Position numbers and translations under genes: made by a program. Positions 1-8,670 of a stretch of DNA of 64,000 nucleotides are shown here, piece by piece. Below the pieces are notes generated by a model that was not told the origin of the DNA, ran no database searches, and saw only the letters and a program-made list of their open reading frames with translations. The DNA is from Parahoeflea alexandrii (lineage in GTDB: Bacteria > Pseudomonadota > Alphaproteobacteria > Rhizobiales > Rhizobiaceae): NCBI RefSeq assembly GCF_027214025.1, contig NZ_JAPWHB010000003.1:248001-312000 (forward strand), read 5' to 3'. Every line of letters begins with the position of its first letter. Position 1 is the first letter of the stretch.

Positions 1-33
1 CCCATATCTTTAAATACAGAATTTGGATTTCCC

Positions 34-1299
34 ATGCAGGAAATGAAGCTTCAAGAGCTCAAGAACAAAACCCCTACCGATCTTCTGGCGTTTGCCGAAT
101 CAGTCGAGGTCGAAAACGCCGGTGTGATGCGCAAGCAGGAACTGATGTTTGCGATCCTCAAGCAGCTTGCGGCACAGGAAGTCGAGATCATCGGCGAAGG
201 TGTCGTCGAGGTCCTGCAGGACGGTTTTGGCTTCATGCGGTCGGCAAATGCCAACTACCTGCCAGGTCCGGACGATATCTACATCTCGCCGTCGCAGATC
301 CGCAGGTTCTCGCTGAAGACAGGTGATACGGTCGAAGGACCGATCCGCGGGCCGAAGGAAGGCGAACGCTACTTCGCGCTTCTCAAGGTCAACACGATCA
401 ATTTCGAAGATCCCGAGAAGATCCGCCACAAGGTGCATTTCGACAATCTGACGCCGCTCTATCCCGATGAGCGGTTCAAGATGGAAATCGACAATCCGAC
501 TACCAAGGATATTTCGGCGCGCGTCATCGACCTGGTGGCGCCGATCGGCAAGGGCCAACGTGGATTGATCGTTGCGCCGCCGCGTACCGGTAAGACCGTT
601 CTGCTGCAGAACATTGCTCATTCGATCACCGCCAACCATCCGGATTGCTATCTGATCGTTCTCCTGATTGACGAGCGGCCGGAAGAAGTGACCGACATGC
701 AGCGTTCGGTGAAGGGCGAAGTCGTCGCGTCGACTTTCGATGAGCCGGCAGTTCGTCACGTCCAGGTCGCCGAAATGGTAATCGAGAAAGCCAAGCGCCT
801 GGTCGAACACGGCCGCGACGTGGTCATCCTGCTTGATTCGATTACCCGTCTCGGCCGCGCCTATAACACCGTCGTCCCGTCGTCGGGCAAGGTGCTGACC
901 GGTGGTGTGGACGCCAATGCGCTGCAGCGGCCGAAGCGCTTCTTCGGTGCCGCGCGTAACATCGAAGAAGGCGGGTCGCTGACGATAATCGCCACAGCGT
1001 TGATCGATACCGGTTCGCGCATGGACGAAGTGATCTTCGAAGAATTCAAGGGTACCGGCAACTCGGAAATCGTCCTTGACCGCAAGGTAGCAGACAAGAG
1101 AATATTCCCGTCAATGGATATACTCAAGTCGGGCACCCGCAAGGAAGACCTTCTGGTGCCGAAGCAGGATCTGCAGAAAATTTTCGTATTGCGGCGTATT
1201 CTTGCGCCGATGGGAACCACGGACGCCATCGAGTTCCTGATCGACAAGTTGAAGCAGACGAAGACGAACAGCGACTTCTTCGACTCAATGAACACCTGA
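34..1299 (+). CDS. rho: Transcription termination factor Rho
   Basis: Rho is a hexameric RNA-dependent ATPase that translocates along nascent RNA and releases RNA polymerase. The protein has 421 residues, the normal length for alphaproteobacteria. An N-terminal helical domain (about 1-48) is followed by a cold-shock-like RNA-binding domain (about 50-130, with GFGFMR at 64-69). The RecA-type ATPase has Walker A APPRTGKT at 181-188 and Walker B VVILLD at 263-268. No clear ribosome binding site is visible before the first ATG; a second ATG at 43 is possible but has less room. mnmE follows 43 bases later on the same strand, the usual order in rhizobia. Confidence 0.98.
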   Translation: MQEMKLQELKNKTPTDLLAFAESVEVENAGVMRKQELMFAILKQLAAQEVEIIGEGVVEVLQDGFGFMRSANANYLPGPDDIYISPSQIRRFSLKTGDTVEGPIRGPKEGERYFALLKVNTINFEDPEKIRHKVHFDNLTPLYPDERFKMEIDNPTTKDISARVIDLVAPIGKGQRGLIVAPPRTGKTVLLQNIAHSITANHPDCYLIVLLIDERPEEVTDMQRSVKGEVVASTFDEPAVRHVQVAEMVIEKAKRLVEHGRDVVILLDSITRLGRAYNTVVPSSGKVLTGGVDANALQRPKRFFGAARNIEEGGSLTIIATALIDTGSRMDEVIFEEFKGTGNSEIVLDRKVADKRIFPSMDILKSGTRKEDLLVPKQDLQKIFVLRRILAPMGTTDAIEFLIDKLKQTKTNSDFFDSMNT

Positions 1300-1342
1300 C
1301 GTTTCGCACAAACCTCCGATTCGATTCGAAACCGGTACAATT

Positions 1343-2662
1343 ATGCGGGATACAATCTTCGCCCTGTCTTCGGGCTCACCGCCCGCCGGAGTGGCTGTTG
1401 TCCGTATTTCCGGTCCGGGTGTTCGATTCGGCCTCGAAACGGTAGTCGGCGTTGTGCCGCCAGCCCGCAGGGCGCATCTTGCACATCTGCGGGACGAATC
1501 AGGTCAGGTTCTGGATCATGGTCTGATCCTGTTCTTTCCGGGTCCTAAATCCTTTACAGGCGAGGACGTGGCGGAGCTCCAGATCCATGGTGGCCGTGCG
1601 TCCGTGTCAGCCGTTCTTGCGGTGCTATCCAAGTTGCCCGGTTTCCGGCTTGCGGAACCTGGGGAGTATACCAAGCGGGCATTCGAAAACGGTCGAATGG
1701 ATCTGACCGCGGTTGAAGGCCTGTCGGACCTGATACGTGCGGAAACAGAATCTCAGCGGCGCCAGGCGGTTGGACAGGCAGAAGGTGCGCTCCGGGAGCT
1801 CTACGAAGCCTGGGCCAGACGAATAACCCACGCGCGGGCGATGGTGGAAGCCGAACTGGATTTTTCGGACGAAGAAGACATTCCCGGTTCGGTGACGGAT
1901 CGGATCTGGCCCGAGATGCAAGCGCTGGTGACGGAGCTATCGGCTCACCTGTCGCGCGCCAAAGCCGGCGAGATTGTCAGAGACGGATTTCGCATAGCGC
2001 TGATCGGTCCGCCGAATGCTGGAAAGTCATCATTGTTGAATGCAGTTGCCCGGCGTGATGCGGCGATTGTGTCGGATATTCCAGGTACGACCAGAGATAT
2101 CGTGGAGGTCAGGCTCGATATTGATGGACACCTGGTGTTGCTGCAGGATACTGCAGGATTGCGGGAAGCGCGCGACGAGATCGAACAGGAGGGGATCCGG
2201 CGTAGCGTTGCGGCAGCCGAGACCGCAGATCTGGTACTCGAACTCTGCGACGTTCGCGAAACCCGCAATGTACCCAAATTCACCGTATCGCCGGACGTCA
2301 GGTCCATCAGAATATGGTCCAAATCCGATCTGCTTCATGATGGAAGTGTTGCCGATGGCGAACTGCTGGTATCGAGCAAGAGCGGCGAGGGGATTGATGC
2401 CCTTCTTTCCTTGATCGGGAGAGCTATATCCGAGAGCATGGGGAATACGGGCGAGATCTTGCCGACACGCGAACGGCATGTCCAGTATCTCGGCATCTGC
2501 AAGAGGGAACTGGAAGCCGCGGTATCTGGTGGTTATTTACCGATTGAAGTCCGGTCAGAATATCTACGCAATGCCGCAGTTGCACTTGGCCGGATTACCG
2601 GTTCAGTAGATGTCGAAGATCTGCTCGGTGTGATTTTCTCAGAATTTTGCGTCGGCAAATGA
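1343..2662 (+). CDS. mnmE: tRNA uridine-5-carboxymethylaminomethyl modification GTPase MnmE
   Basis: MnmE (TrmE) acts with MnmG to install the cmnm5 group on wobble uridine of some tRNAs. The 439-residue protein has an N-terminal formyl-THF-binding domain (about 1-120), a helical domain, and an inserted G domain (about 215-375). G1 is GPPNAGKSS at 222-230, the switch DTAG is at 269-272, and the chain ends in the family signature CVGK, whose Cys is catalytic. The G4 motif reads SKSD at 326-329 instead of NKxD, a departure at the guanine-specificity Asn. The stop codon overlaps the first parS-like site. mnmG, the partner subunit, follows. Confidence 0.97.
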   Translation: MRDTIFALSSGSPPAGVAVVRISGPGVRFGLETVVGVVPPARRAHLAHLRDESGQVLDHGLILFFPGPKSFTGEDVAELQIHGGRASVSAVLAVLSKLPGFRLAEPGEYTKRAFENGRMDLTAVEGLSDLIRAETESQRRQAVGQAEGALRELYEAWARRITHARAMVEAELDFSDEEDIPGSVTDRIWPEMQALVTELSAHLSRAKAGEIVRDGFRIALIGPPNAGKSSLLNAVARRDAAIVSDIPGTTRDIVEVRLDIDGHLVLLQDTAGLREARDEIEQEGIRRSVAAAETADLVLELCDVRETRNVPKFTVSPDVRSIRIWSKSDLLHDGSVADGELLVSSKSGEGIDALLSLIGRAISESMGNTGEILPTRERHVQYLGICKRELEAAVSGGYLPIEVRSEYLRNAAVALGRITGSVDVEDLLGVIFSEFCVGK

Positions 2663-2675
2663 CTCACGTGAAACA
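2660..2675. other. parS: parS-like ParB-binding site 1 (14 of 16)
   Basis: TGACTCACGTGAAACA matches the common bacterial parS palindrome TGTTTCACGTGAAACA at 14 of 16 positions. It begins in the mnmE stop codon. Both mismatches lie in the left arm and create GACTC (2661-2665), a GANTC motif of the kind methylated by CcrM. ParB from the nearby parB gene is the expected ligand. Confidence 0.75.
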
Positions 2676-2699
2676 TATATGGCGGACCGCAGGTGGCCG

Positions 2700-2715
2700 T
2701 GATTCACGTGAAACG
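2700..2715. other. parS: parS-like ParB-binding site 2 (14 of 16)
   Basis: TGATTCACGTGAAACG matches 14 of 16 positions of the parS consensus. It sits in the mnmE-mnmG gap. As in site 1, the left-arm change produces a GANTC motif (GATTC, 2701-2705). Confidence 0.75.
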
Positions 2716-2751
2716 TTCTGATAGGTAGAGCCGACAACGGAACCGCAGCAT

Positions 2752-2767
2752 GGTTTCACGTGAAACA
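2752..2767. other. parS: parS-like ParB-binding site 3 (15 of 16)
   Basis: GGTTTCACGTGAAACA matches 15 of 16 positions of the parS consensus and has no GANTC overlap. It lies 55 bases before mnmG, so bound ParB could also affect mnmG transcription. Confidence 0.85.
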
Positions 2768-2821
2768 TGTTGCCTTTGCTCGCCGTCGCTCGTAACCAAG
2801 TAGCCTGTCTTCCGGAGACGA

Positions 2822-4696
2822 ATGATGAAGTATGATGTGATTGTAATTGGTGGTGGACATGCGGGCAGCGAAGCTGCGGCCGCATCCGCGCGCATGGGTG
2901 CCAAGACGGCCCTGATCACACACCGACGGGATACGATCGGCACGATGTCCTGCAATCCGGCGATTGGAGGACTTGGCAAGGGGCATCTTGTTCGCGAGAT
3001 CGACGCCATGGACGGGCTGATGGGCCGGGCAGCGGATCGGTCCGGCATTCAATTCCGCATGCTCAATCGCCGCAAGGGGCCTGCGGTCTGGGGCCCGAGG
3101 ACACAGGCCGATCGCAAACTCTACAAGGCGGCAATCCAGGATCTGCTGCAGTTAACCCCCAATCTCGACATCATTGAAGGCGAAGTCGACGATCTCCTGT
3201 TGGACAACGGTACTTTGGCGGGTGTCGTTCTCAAAGACGGCCGGACTATCTCGAGCGATGCGGTGGTTCTGACCACCGGGACATTTCTTCGCGGGATTAT
3301 TCACATTGGTGACCGAAAGATACCGGCGGGCAGGATGAACGAAGATCCGGCGCTCGGGTTGTCCGGAACACTCGAACGGGCCGGGATCAAACTGGGCCGT
3401 CTGAAGACCGGTACACCGGCGAGGCTCGACGGGACCACGATCGACTGGGATCAGGTTGAATGGCAAGAGGCGGATGCGGAGCCGATTCCGTTCTCCTTCA
3501 TGACCGACAAGATCGACGTACCGCAGATTCGTTGCGGGATTACCCGAACGACTGATGCGACACACCGCATCATCCAGGACAATATCCACAAATCGGCGAT
3601 GTATTCCGGCCAAATTGAGGGCGTAGGTCCCCGTTATTGTCCATCGATCGAGGACAAGATCGTCCGGTTCGGTGAACGCGACGGGCACCAGATTTTCCTT
3701 GAGCCGGAAGGACTTGACGATTCCACGGTCTATCCCAATGGCATCTCCACATCGCTGCCGGAAGATGTCCAGGATGCATTTCTGCGGACGATCCCGGGCC
3801 TGGAGAATGTCCGGATCCTGCAGCCCGGATATGCGATCGAATATGATCATGTCGATCCGCGCGAGCTGGCGCAGACGCTCGAAACGCATCGGATCAGTGG
3901 TCTTTTCCTCGCCGGGCAAATCAATGGAACCACGGGTTACGAAGAAGCCGCGGCGCAGGGACTTGCGGCGGGCTTGAACGCGGCCTTGAAGGTACAAGGA
4001 AAAACTCCGTGTCTGTTCAGCCGCACGGATTCCTATATCGGGGTGATGATCGACGACCTGACGACCAAGGGAATCAGTGAACCCTACCGGATGTTTACAT
4101 CGCGGGCGGAGTATCGGCTTTCGCTGAGGGCGGACAACGCGGAACTACGATTGACCCCGAAGGCCATTGCGCTGGGCTGTGTTTCGGTTGAACGGAAGAC
4201 CAAGTTTGAAGGCTATTTTGATTCGCTAACGAAATGTCTTGATGATCTCAATAGGCTGAGCCTGTCGCCGAGTGAAGCACAGAAGCATGACCTGGCACTG
4301 AACAGAGACGGAATTCGCCGAACCGCCTTTCAGCTTTTGTCTTATCCCGACATTTCTCTCGAGCGGATTCTGCAGATCTGGCCGGAATTGTCCGTTCACG
4401 GGAAAAAGGTTCTCAATGCAGCAGCGGTTGATGCCGTCTACGCAGTTTATCTGGATCGGCAGAAGCAGGATATTGCCGATCGCCGCCGCGAGGAGAACCG
4501 GCTGATTCCGGAAGATTTTCGTTATGACAACTTGCCGGGATTGTCGCATGAACTGAAAACGAAGCTCGAAAAGATCCGTCCACCATCCGTCGGACATGCC
4601 GAGAGGATAGAGGGAATGACCCCTGCAGCGATCGCATTGCTTCTCGCGCATCTGCGCAGGACTTCTAGCGGTGACGTGGTTGGATTGGCGGGTTAA
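2822..4696 (+). CDS. mnmG: tRNA uridine-5-carboxymethylaminomethyl modification enzyme MnmG
   Basis: MnmG (GidA) is the FAD-dependent partner of MnmE in wobble-uridine modification. The protein has 624 residues, full length. The FAD-binding Rossmann motif [10 protein letters not shown] is at about 10-19, and the GidA signatures [13 protein letters not shown] (about 87-99) and [12 protein letters not shown] (late) are present. The ATG at 2825 is spaced better from the GGAG at 2814-2817, so the true protein may be one residue shorter. rsmG starts immediately after the stop codon, which indicates one operon. Confidence 0.97.
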   Translation: MMKYDVIVIGGGHAGSEAAAASARMGAKTALITHRRDTIGTMSCNPAIGGLGKGHLVREIDAMDGLMGRAADRSGIQFRMLNRRKGPAVWGPRTQADRKLYKAAIQDLLQLTPNLDIIEGEVDDLLLDNGTLAGVVLKDGRTISSDAVVLTTGTFLRGIIHIGDRKIPAGRMNEDPALGLSGTLERAGIKLGRLKTGTPARLDGTTIDWDQVEWQEADAEPIPFSFMTDKIDVPQIRCGITRTTDATHRIIQDNIHKSAMYSGQIEGVGPRYCPSIEDKIVRFGERDGHQIFLEPEGLDDSTVYPNGISTSLPEDVQDAFLRTIPGLENVRILQPGYAIEYDHVDPRELAQTLETHRISGLFLAGQINGTTGYEEAAAQGLAAGLNAALKVQGKTPCLFSRTDSYIGVMIDDLTTKGISEPYRMFTSRAEYRLSLRADNAELRLTPKAIALGCVSVERKTKFEGYFDSLTKCLDDLNRLSLSPSEAQKHDLALNRDGIRRTAFQLLSYPDISLERILQIWPELSVHGKKVLNAAAVDAVYAVYLDRQKQDIADRRREENRLIPEDFRYDNLPGLSHELKTKLEKIRPPSVGHAERIEGMTPAAIALLLAHLRRTSSGDVVGLAG

Positions 4697-5341
4697 ATGA
4701 CTGTGTTGAATACTCCGGAAGGCTTTTTTCCCGATTCCCGGTTTGTTTCACGTGAAACATGGGACAAGCTGCGTATCTATGCCGGCCTGGTGCAAAAGTG
4801 GCAGCCATCGATCAATCTGATCTCTCCGAAAACCCTGCCAGAGCTGTGGGAGCGGCATATTCTTGACAGTCTGCAGCTTTATCGCCTGAAGCCGGAACCG
4901 CTGACCTGGCTCGACATGGGCAGCGGCGCGGGGTTTCCCGGGTTGGTGACGGCGATATGTTTGGCGGAAAAAGGTCAGGGCTGGGTCAATCTGGTCGAAA
5001 GCAACAACAAGAAGGCGGCCTTTCTTCGCCAGGTGATTCTCGAGACCGGGGCAAGAGCCAGCGTGTTTCCGATGCGGATCGAAGATGCGCGGTCAAAAAC
5101 AGGGAAAGTCGATGCGATTTCTGCTCGCGCGCTGGCATCCTTGAGCGATTTGCTGAATTACGCGTCGCCCTATGCCGAAGATAATCCATCACTGCAAATG
5201 TGGTTTCACAAAGGATTGGATTATCTTGGAGAAGTCAGATCAGCGCGTGACCTTTGGTGCTTTGATCTGGTAGAACATCATAGTCTGGCTCAGGATGGAT
5301 CGGCACTCCTGGAGATCAGCAACCTTTCCAAGCGCAACTAG
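4697..5341 (+). CDS. rsmG: 16S rRNA (guanine-N7) methyltransferase RsmG
   Basis: RsmG (GidB) methylates N7 of G527 in 16S rRNA. The protein has 214 residues with the SAM-binding motif LDMGSGAGFPGL at about 75-86. The ATG directly abuts the mnmG stop, so translation is probably coupled. Codons for FVSRET near residue 17 contain a perfect parS palindrome, so this stretch is constrained both as protein and as a ParB site. parA follows with only 16 bases between. Loss of RsmG gives low-level streptomycin resistance in several bacteria (family knowledge). Confidence 0.96.
   Translation: MTVLNTPEGFFPDSRFVSRETWDKLRIYAGLVQKWQPSINLISPKTLPELWERHILDSLQLYRLKPEPLTWLDMGSGAGFPGLVTAICLAEKGQGWVNLVESNNKKAAFLRQVILETGARASVFPMRIEDARSKTGKVDAISARALASLSDLLNYASPYAEDNPSLQMWFHKGLDYLGEVRSARDLWCFDLVEHHSLAQDGSALLEISNLSKRN
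4744..4759. other. parS: parS site 4, perfect palindrome inside rsmG
   Basis: TGTTTCACGTGAAACA matches the parS consensus at all 16 positions. It is embedded in rsmG about 600 bases before parA. Being the only perfect copy here, it is the most likely high-affinity ParB loading site of the four. Confidence 0.93.
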
Positions 5342-5357
5342 GCCGCGGACCCTCTCG

Positions 5358-6152
5358 ATGCAAATTTCGAAGAACCGGATCATCACCATCGCCAACCAGA
5401 AGGGCGGCGTTGGCAAGACAACCACCGCCATCAATCTTGCTACCGCACTGGCTGCGATCGGCGAGGAAGTGTTGATCGTCGACATCGATCCGCAGGGCAA
5501 TGCCAGCACCGGGCTGGGGATCGACCGCAAGGATCGCGGCGTTTCCGCCTATGACCTGCTGACCCAGAATGCGACCGTTGGTGAGACGGTGATGCAGACG
5601 GCAGTGCCGCATCTGAGCATTATTCCATCGACGATGGACCTGCTCGGGGTGGAAATGGAGATTGCCGGCACCCCGGACAGGGTATTCCGCCTGCGCAAGG
5701 CGCTGCAGACGGAGGAAGCCAAGCGGTACAGCTACGTACTGATCGATTGCCCACCGTCGCTCAACCTCTTGACCATGAATGCGATGGCCGCTGCGCACTC
5801 TATCCTTGTGCCGCTGCAGTGCGAGTTCTTCGCGCTCGAAGGGTTGAGCCAGCTTCTGGAAACGGTCGGCCAGGTGCGCGATTCTCTCAATCCTACGCTG
5901 GATATCCAGGGCATCGTCATGACCATGTACGACGCGCGCAACAATCTGGCGCTGCAGGTGGTTGAAGATGTCCGGTCGCACCTGGGCGACAAGGTGTACA
6001 GAACCCTGATTCCGCGCAATGTCCGCGTTTCGGAGGCGCCCTCCTACGGCAAGCCGGCGATCCTGTATGATCTGAAATGTGCCGGCAGCCAGGCCTATCT
6101 GCAGCTGGCTTCCGAAGTTATTCAGCGCGAACGCAATCGTAAGGCTGCCTGA
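5358..6152 (+). CDS. parA: Chromosome partitioning ATPase ParA
   Basis: ParA is a deviant Walker-type ATPase that moves the ParB-parS complex during segregation of the origin. Starting at the ATG at 5358 gives 264 residues beginning MQISKNRIIT. The deviant Walker A motif KGGVGKTT is at 15-22 and the VDIDPQGNAS motif is at about 43-52. An upstream in-frame ATG (5295) lies inside rsmG and adds 21 unlike residues, so I rejected it. parB follows 34 bases later. Short length without an N-terminal HTH marks it as the chromosomal type, not a plasmid RepA. Confidence 0.96.
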   Translation: MQISKNRIITIANQKGGVGKTTTAINLATALAAIGEEVLIVDIDPQGNASTGLGIDRKDRGVSAYDLLTQNATVGETVMQTAVPHLSIIPSTMDLLGVEMEIAGTPDRVFRLRKALQTEEAKRYSYVLIDCPPSLNLLTMNAMAAAHSILVPLQCEFFALEGLSQLLETVGQVRDSLNPTLDIQGIVMTMYDARNNLALQVVEDVRSHLGDKVYRTLIPRNVRVSEAPSYGKPAILYDLKCAGSQAYLQLASEVIQRERNRKAA

Positions 6153-6186
6153 CCCGGAAGCCCTGGGACAGACAGCAAGAGTGGAT

Positions 6187-7086
6187 ATGACGATGTCAGA
6201 CGATGTATCAAAAAAACGCCTCGGGCGAGGACTGGCGGCTCTGATCGGCGAGATCGACCAGCCGATCCAATCCCAGTCCAAGCCGGCCGTTTCCGCGGAT
6301 CGGACGGTGCCGATCGAACATGTAAGCCGCAATCCGCGCAATCCGCGGCGGAGTTTTGATCCGGCCGATCTTGAAGACCTGTCGAGATCGATCCGGCAGC
6401 ACGGAATTGTGCAGCCGGTGATGGTGCGCCGGGCAGGCGAGGACCGCTACGAGATCATCGCCGGCGAACGCCGCTGGCGGGCCGCCCAGATGGCAGGCCT
6501 GGTGGATATCCCGGTGATTGTCCGCGACGTCGACGACCGGACGGCACTCGAAATCGCCATAGTCGAAAACGTGCAGCGCGCGGATCTCAACGCGCTCGAA
6601 GAGGCGCAAGGCTATGAGCAGCTGATCGCCCAGTACGGTTATACCCAGAACGACCTCGGTGAAGTGATCGGCAAAAGCCGCAGTCATGTCGCCAATTCGC
6701 TGCGCCTGCTCAAACTGCCCGACGAAGTGCGGCAGATGCTTGCTGACGGTGCGCTGTCGGCGGGCCATGCCCGCGCCATCGTTTCGACTTCCGATCCTGT
6801 TCGGCTGGCGCGGAAGATCGCCGATGAGGGATTGTCTGTCCGCGACGCGGAAAAAATGGCTCAGAAGGATGCCGAGCAGGCCGCCAATCCCGGAGGGCTG
6901 GAGACCAAGTCCGCCGGCCGTAACGACGACAAGGATGCGGATACGCTGGCGCTGGAAAGAAGCCTGTCGGATGTGCTCGGACTCAAGGTCCAGCTCGCGC
7001 ACAAGGGCCAGGGCGGCCAGCTGCGGATCGAGTATAAATCGCTTGAGCAGCTCGATGAGCTTTGCCGCCTGCTGGGCGACAAATAG
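6187..7086 (+). CDS. parB: Chromosome partitioning protein ParB
   Basis: ParB binds parS, slides and spreads as a CTP-dependent clamp, and stimulates ParA. The protein has 299 residues from the ATG at 6187; the ATG at 6193 is an alternative. The N-terminal ParA-interacting segment LGRGLAALIGE is present, the CTP-binding motif GERRWRA is at 93-99, and the HTH region is at about 155-178. A C-terminal dimerisation domain follows an acidic linker. Frame-open sequence upstream overlaps parA and is not family-like. Four parS-like sites lie within 4.5 kb. The gene converges with holA 25 bases away. Confidence 0.96.
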   Translation: MTMSDDVSKKRLGRGLAALIGEIDQPIQSQSKPAVSADRTVPIEHVSRNPRNPRRSFDPADLEDLSRSIRQHGIVQPVMVRRAGEDRYEIIAGERRWRAAQMAGLVDIPVIVRDVDDRTALEIAIVENVQRADLNALEEAQGYEQLIAQYGYTQNDLGEVIGKSRSHVANSLRLLKLPDEVRQMLADGALSAGHARAIVSTSDPVRLARKIADEGLSVRDAEKMAQKDAEQAANPGGLETKSAGRNDDKDADTLALERSLSDVLGLKVQLAHKGQGGQLRIEYKSLEQLDELCRLLGDK

Positions 7087-7111
7087 CAGGCTTTTACAAG
7101 AAGATAGCCAA

Positions 7112-8140
7112 TCAGCGGCTGAGCAGACAGGCTCTCAGCAGAGCCTGGCGCGCAATCGAGGCCTCGAGATGCGGCCGGCGCCGGGTTTCGAGCACTGCAT
7201 CGGACAGCCGGCGCATTTCACGATTGATGGCTTCAAGCCGCCAGTGACGAAGAGCCCGTTCGACAACGGGCTTGCGCTTGAAATGGATGCCGCGCCCCTT
7301 TTCGGTCATCGCCTGGGCGGGCTGTCGGCCATGATTCTCGATCAGAGCGCGCATGGCGTCGAGCTGTTCGAACTGCATGATGCAGCTGCGCAACACAAGA
7401 AAGACCGAGGTCTTGGAGGCGAGGATCCGTTCCAATGCGGTCTCCAGCCGTACGGGATCGCCGGAAAAAACCGCATCAACGGCATCATCGACAGACAGGG
7501 CCGCGACATCGCCGATTGCCTCGATGACATCGGCATCGGTGACCTGGCCGGAGCCATGGCAATAAAGTGCGAGTTTTTTCAATTCGTTACGGCTAGCCAA
7601 CCGGTCACCGCCAAGAAGTTGGGCGAGGCGCTGGCGTGCGTCGGCCTGGATCGTCAGCCCGGCGCCGCCGAGTTCTTCATCTATCAGCGTCTGGATTCCA
7701 CGGGCGTCATCGGCATAGCAGGGAATGGCAAGTGCCGAGCGGGCGTTCTCGACCAACTTGCGCAGGGCACTGCCCTTTTTCAGGTCGCCGGCCTCGATGA
7801 GGAGATGCGAGGAACCGGGCTCGGTTTCCGTCAATGCGGTGAGCGCCTGTACCAGGCCCTTTTCATTGCCGGCGTTCTTGACCCAGACCAAGCGGTCGCC
7901 GCCAAACAGGCTGATGGCGCCAAATTCATCGGCCAGGCGGCCCGGATCACCGGACAGGTCGGATGACTCGAGCTTCAGGACCGCGAAATCATCCTTGAGG
8001 TCGACGCCGGTCTTTGCAGCGATCTCGGCAGCCCGTTCGGACACCAGGCCGCGATCGGGGCCATAGACCAGCACGATCCGGTAGGGTGTGCCTTCGCGCC
8101 TGACAAATCCGGAAAATTCATGGGATTTGAGCTGTGCCAT
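7112..8140 (-). CDS. holA: DNA polymerase III subunit delta
   Basis: HolA is the delta subunit of the clamp loader, which opens the beta sliding clamp. The protein has 342 residues, starting MAQLKSHEFSGFV. It matches rhizobial HolA in overall architecture: N-terminal AAA+-like domain without a working Walker A, then a helical C-terminal domain. It is the last gene of a minus-strand run leuS-lptE-holA, with 26 bases between lptE and holA. Delta sequences diverge strongly, so the call rests partly on this conserved neighbourhood. Confidence 0.93.
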   Translation of the reverse strand: MAQLKSHEFSGFVRREGTPYRIVLVYGPDRGLVSERAAEIAAKTGVDLKDDFAVLKLESSDLSGDPGRLADEFGAISLFGGDRLVWVKNAGNEKGLVQALTALTETEPGSSHLLIEAGDLKKGSALRKLVENARSALAIPCYADDARGIQTLIDEELGGAGLTIQADARQRLAQLLGGDRLASRNELKKLALYCHGSGQVTDADVIEAIGDVAALSVDDAVDAVFSGDPVRLETALERILASKTSVFLVLRSCIMQFEQLDAMRALIENHGRQPAQAMTEKGRGIHFKRKPVVERALRHWRLEAINREMRRLSDAVLETRRRPHLEASIARQALLRACLLSR

Positions 8141-8166
8141 GATGCGCGATCAAGCCTGTTCGAGGT

Positions 8167-8670
8167 CTATCGGGCGAGGGCTGCAGCCACATCCGCGCGG
8201 ACAAGGGCCGCCACCTGGCGCGCGGCCCGGTTTTCGGCTTCCAGCCTGGCCCGTTCCTGGGCAAAATTCTGTGATGGTAGATCGAGCTGTGCATCGGCAA
8301 ACCGCGAGCCGGAGGTCACCGTTTCCCCGGTGCTTTCCGACTTGAGGACGTAGTTCGCCGTTACCGTAGTGCGGGCAGCGGAAAACTCGTTGTCGACGCC
8401 GCCGGGCAGCAGGCCGGTGACGCTCGATGTCACGTCCAGTTCAAGCTGGTAGGCGCCGTTCTGCTGTTCACCACCGAAGCCCAGCACCAACTGGTTGCGG
8501 ACAACCTGTTCTACCCGCGAATCGGCTTCCGAGACTGCGACCGACTGGGTGTTTGTGCCCATGGACCCGTAAAGCGGCTGCGCCTGGCAGCCGGCCAGCA
8601 GGCCGAGGCCGAGGATTACGGCCAGAGCCCGCGGCTTCCATCCCGATCCGGGAGCTTCAAACGACAACAT
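8167..8670 (-). CDS. lptE: LPS-assembly lipoprotein LptE
   Basis: LptE plugs the outer-membrane LptD pore and helps insert lipopolysaccharide. Starting at the ATG at 8670 gives 167 residues with a lipoprotein signal: a hydrophobic stretch then LLAGC, so lipidation is expected at Cys28. The mature start CQAQPLYG fits rhizobial LptE. The start lies inside the 3' end of leuS (14-base overlap), which suggests translational coupling. A longer in-frame start at 8781 would run deep into leuS and lose the signal peptide, so I rejected it. Confidence 0.92.
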   Translation of the reverse strand: MLSFEAPGSGWKPRALAVILGLGLLAGCQAQPLYGSMGTNTQSVAVSEADSRVEQVVRNQLVLGFGGEQQNGAYQLELDVTSSVTGLLPGGVDNEFSAARTTVTANYVLKSESTGETVTSGSRFADAQLDLPSQNFAQERARLEAENRAARQVAALVRADVAAALAR

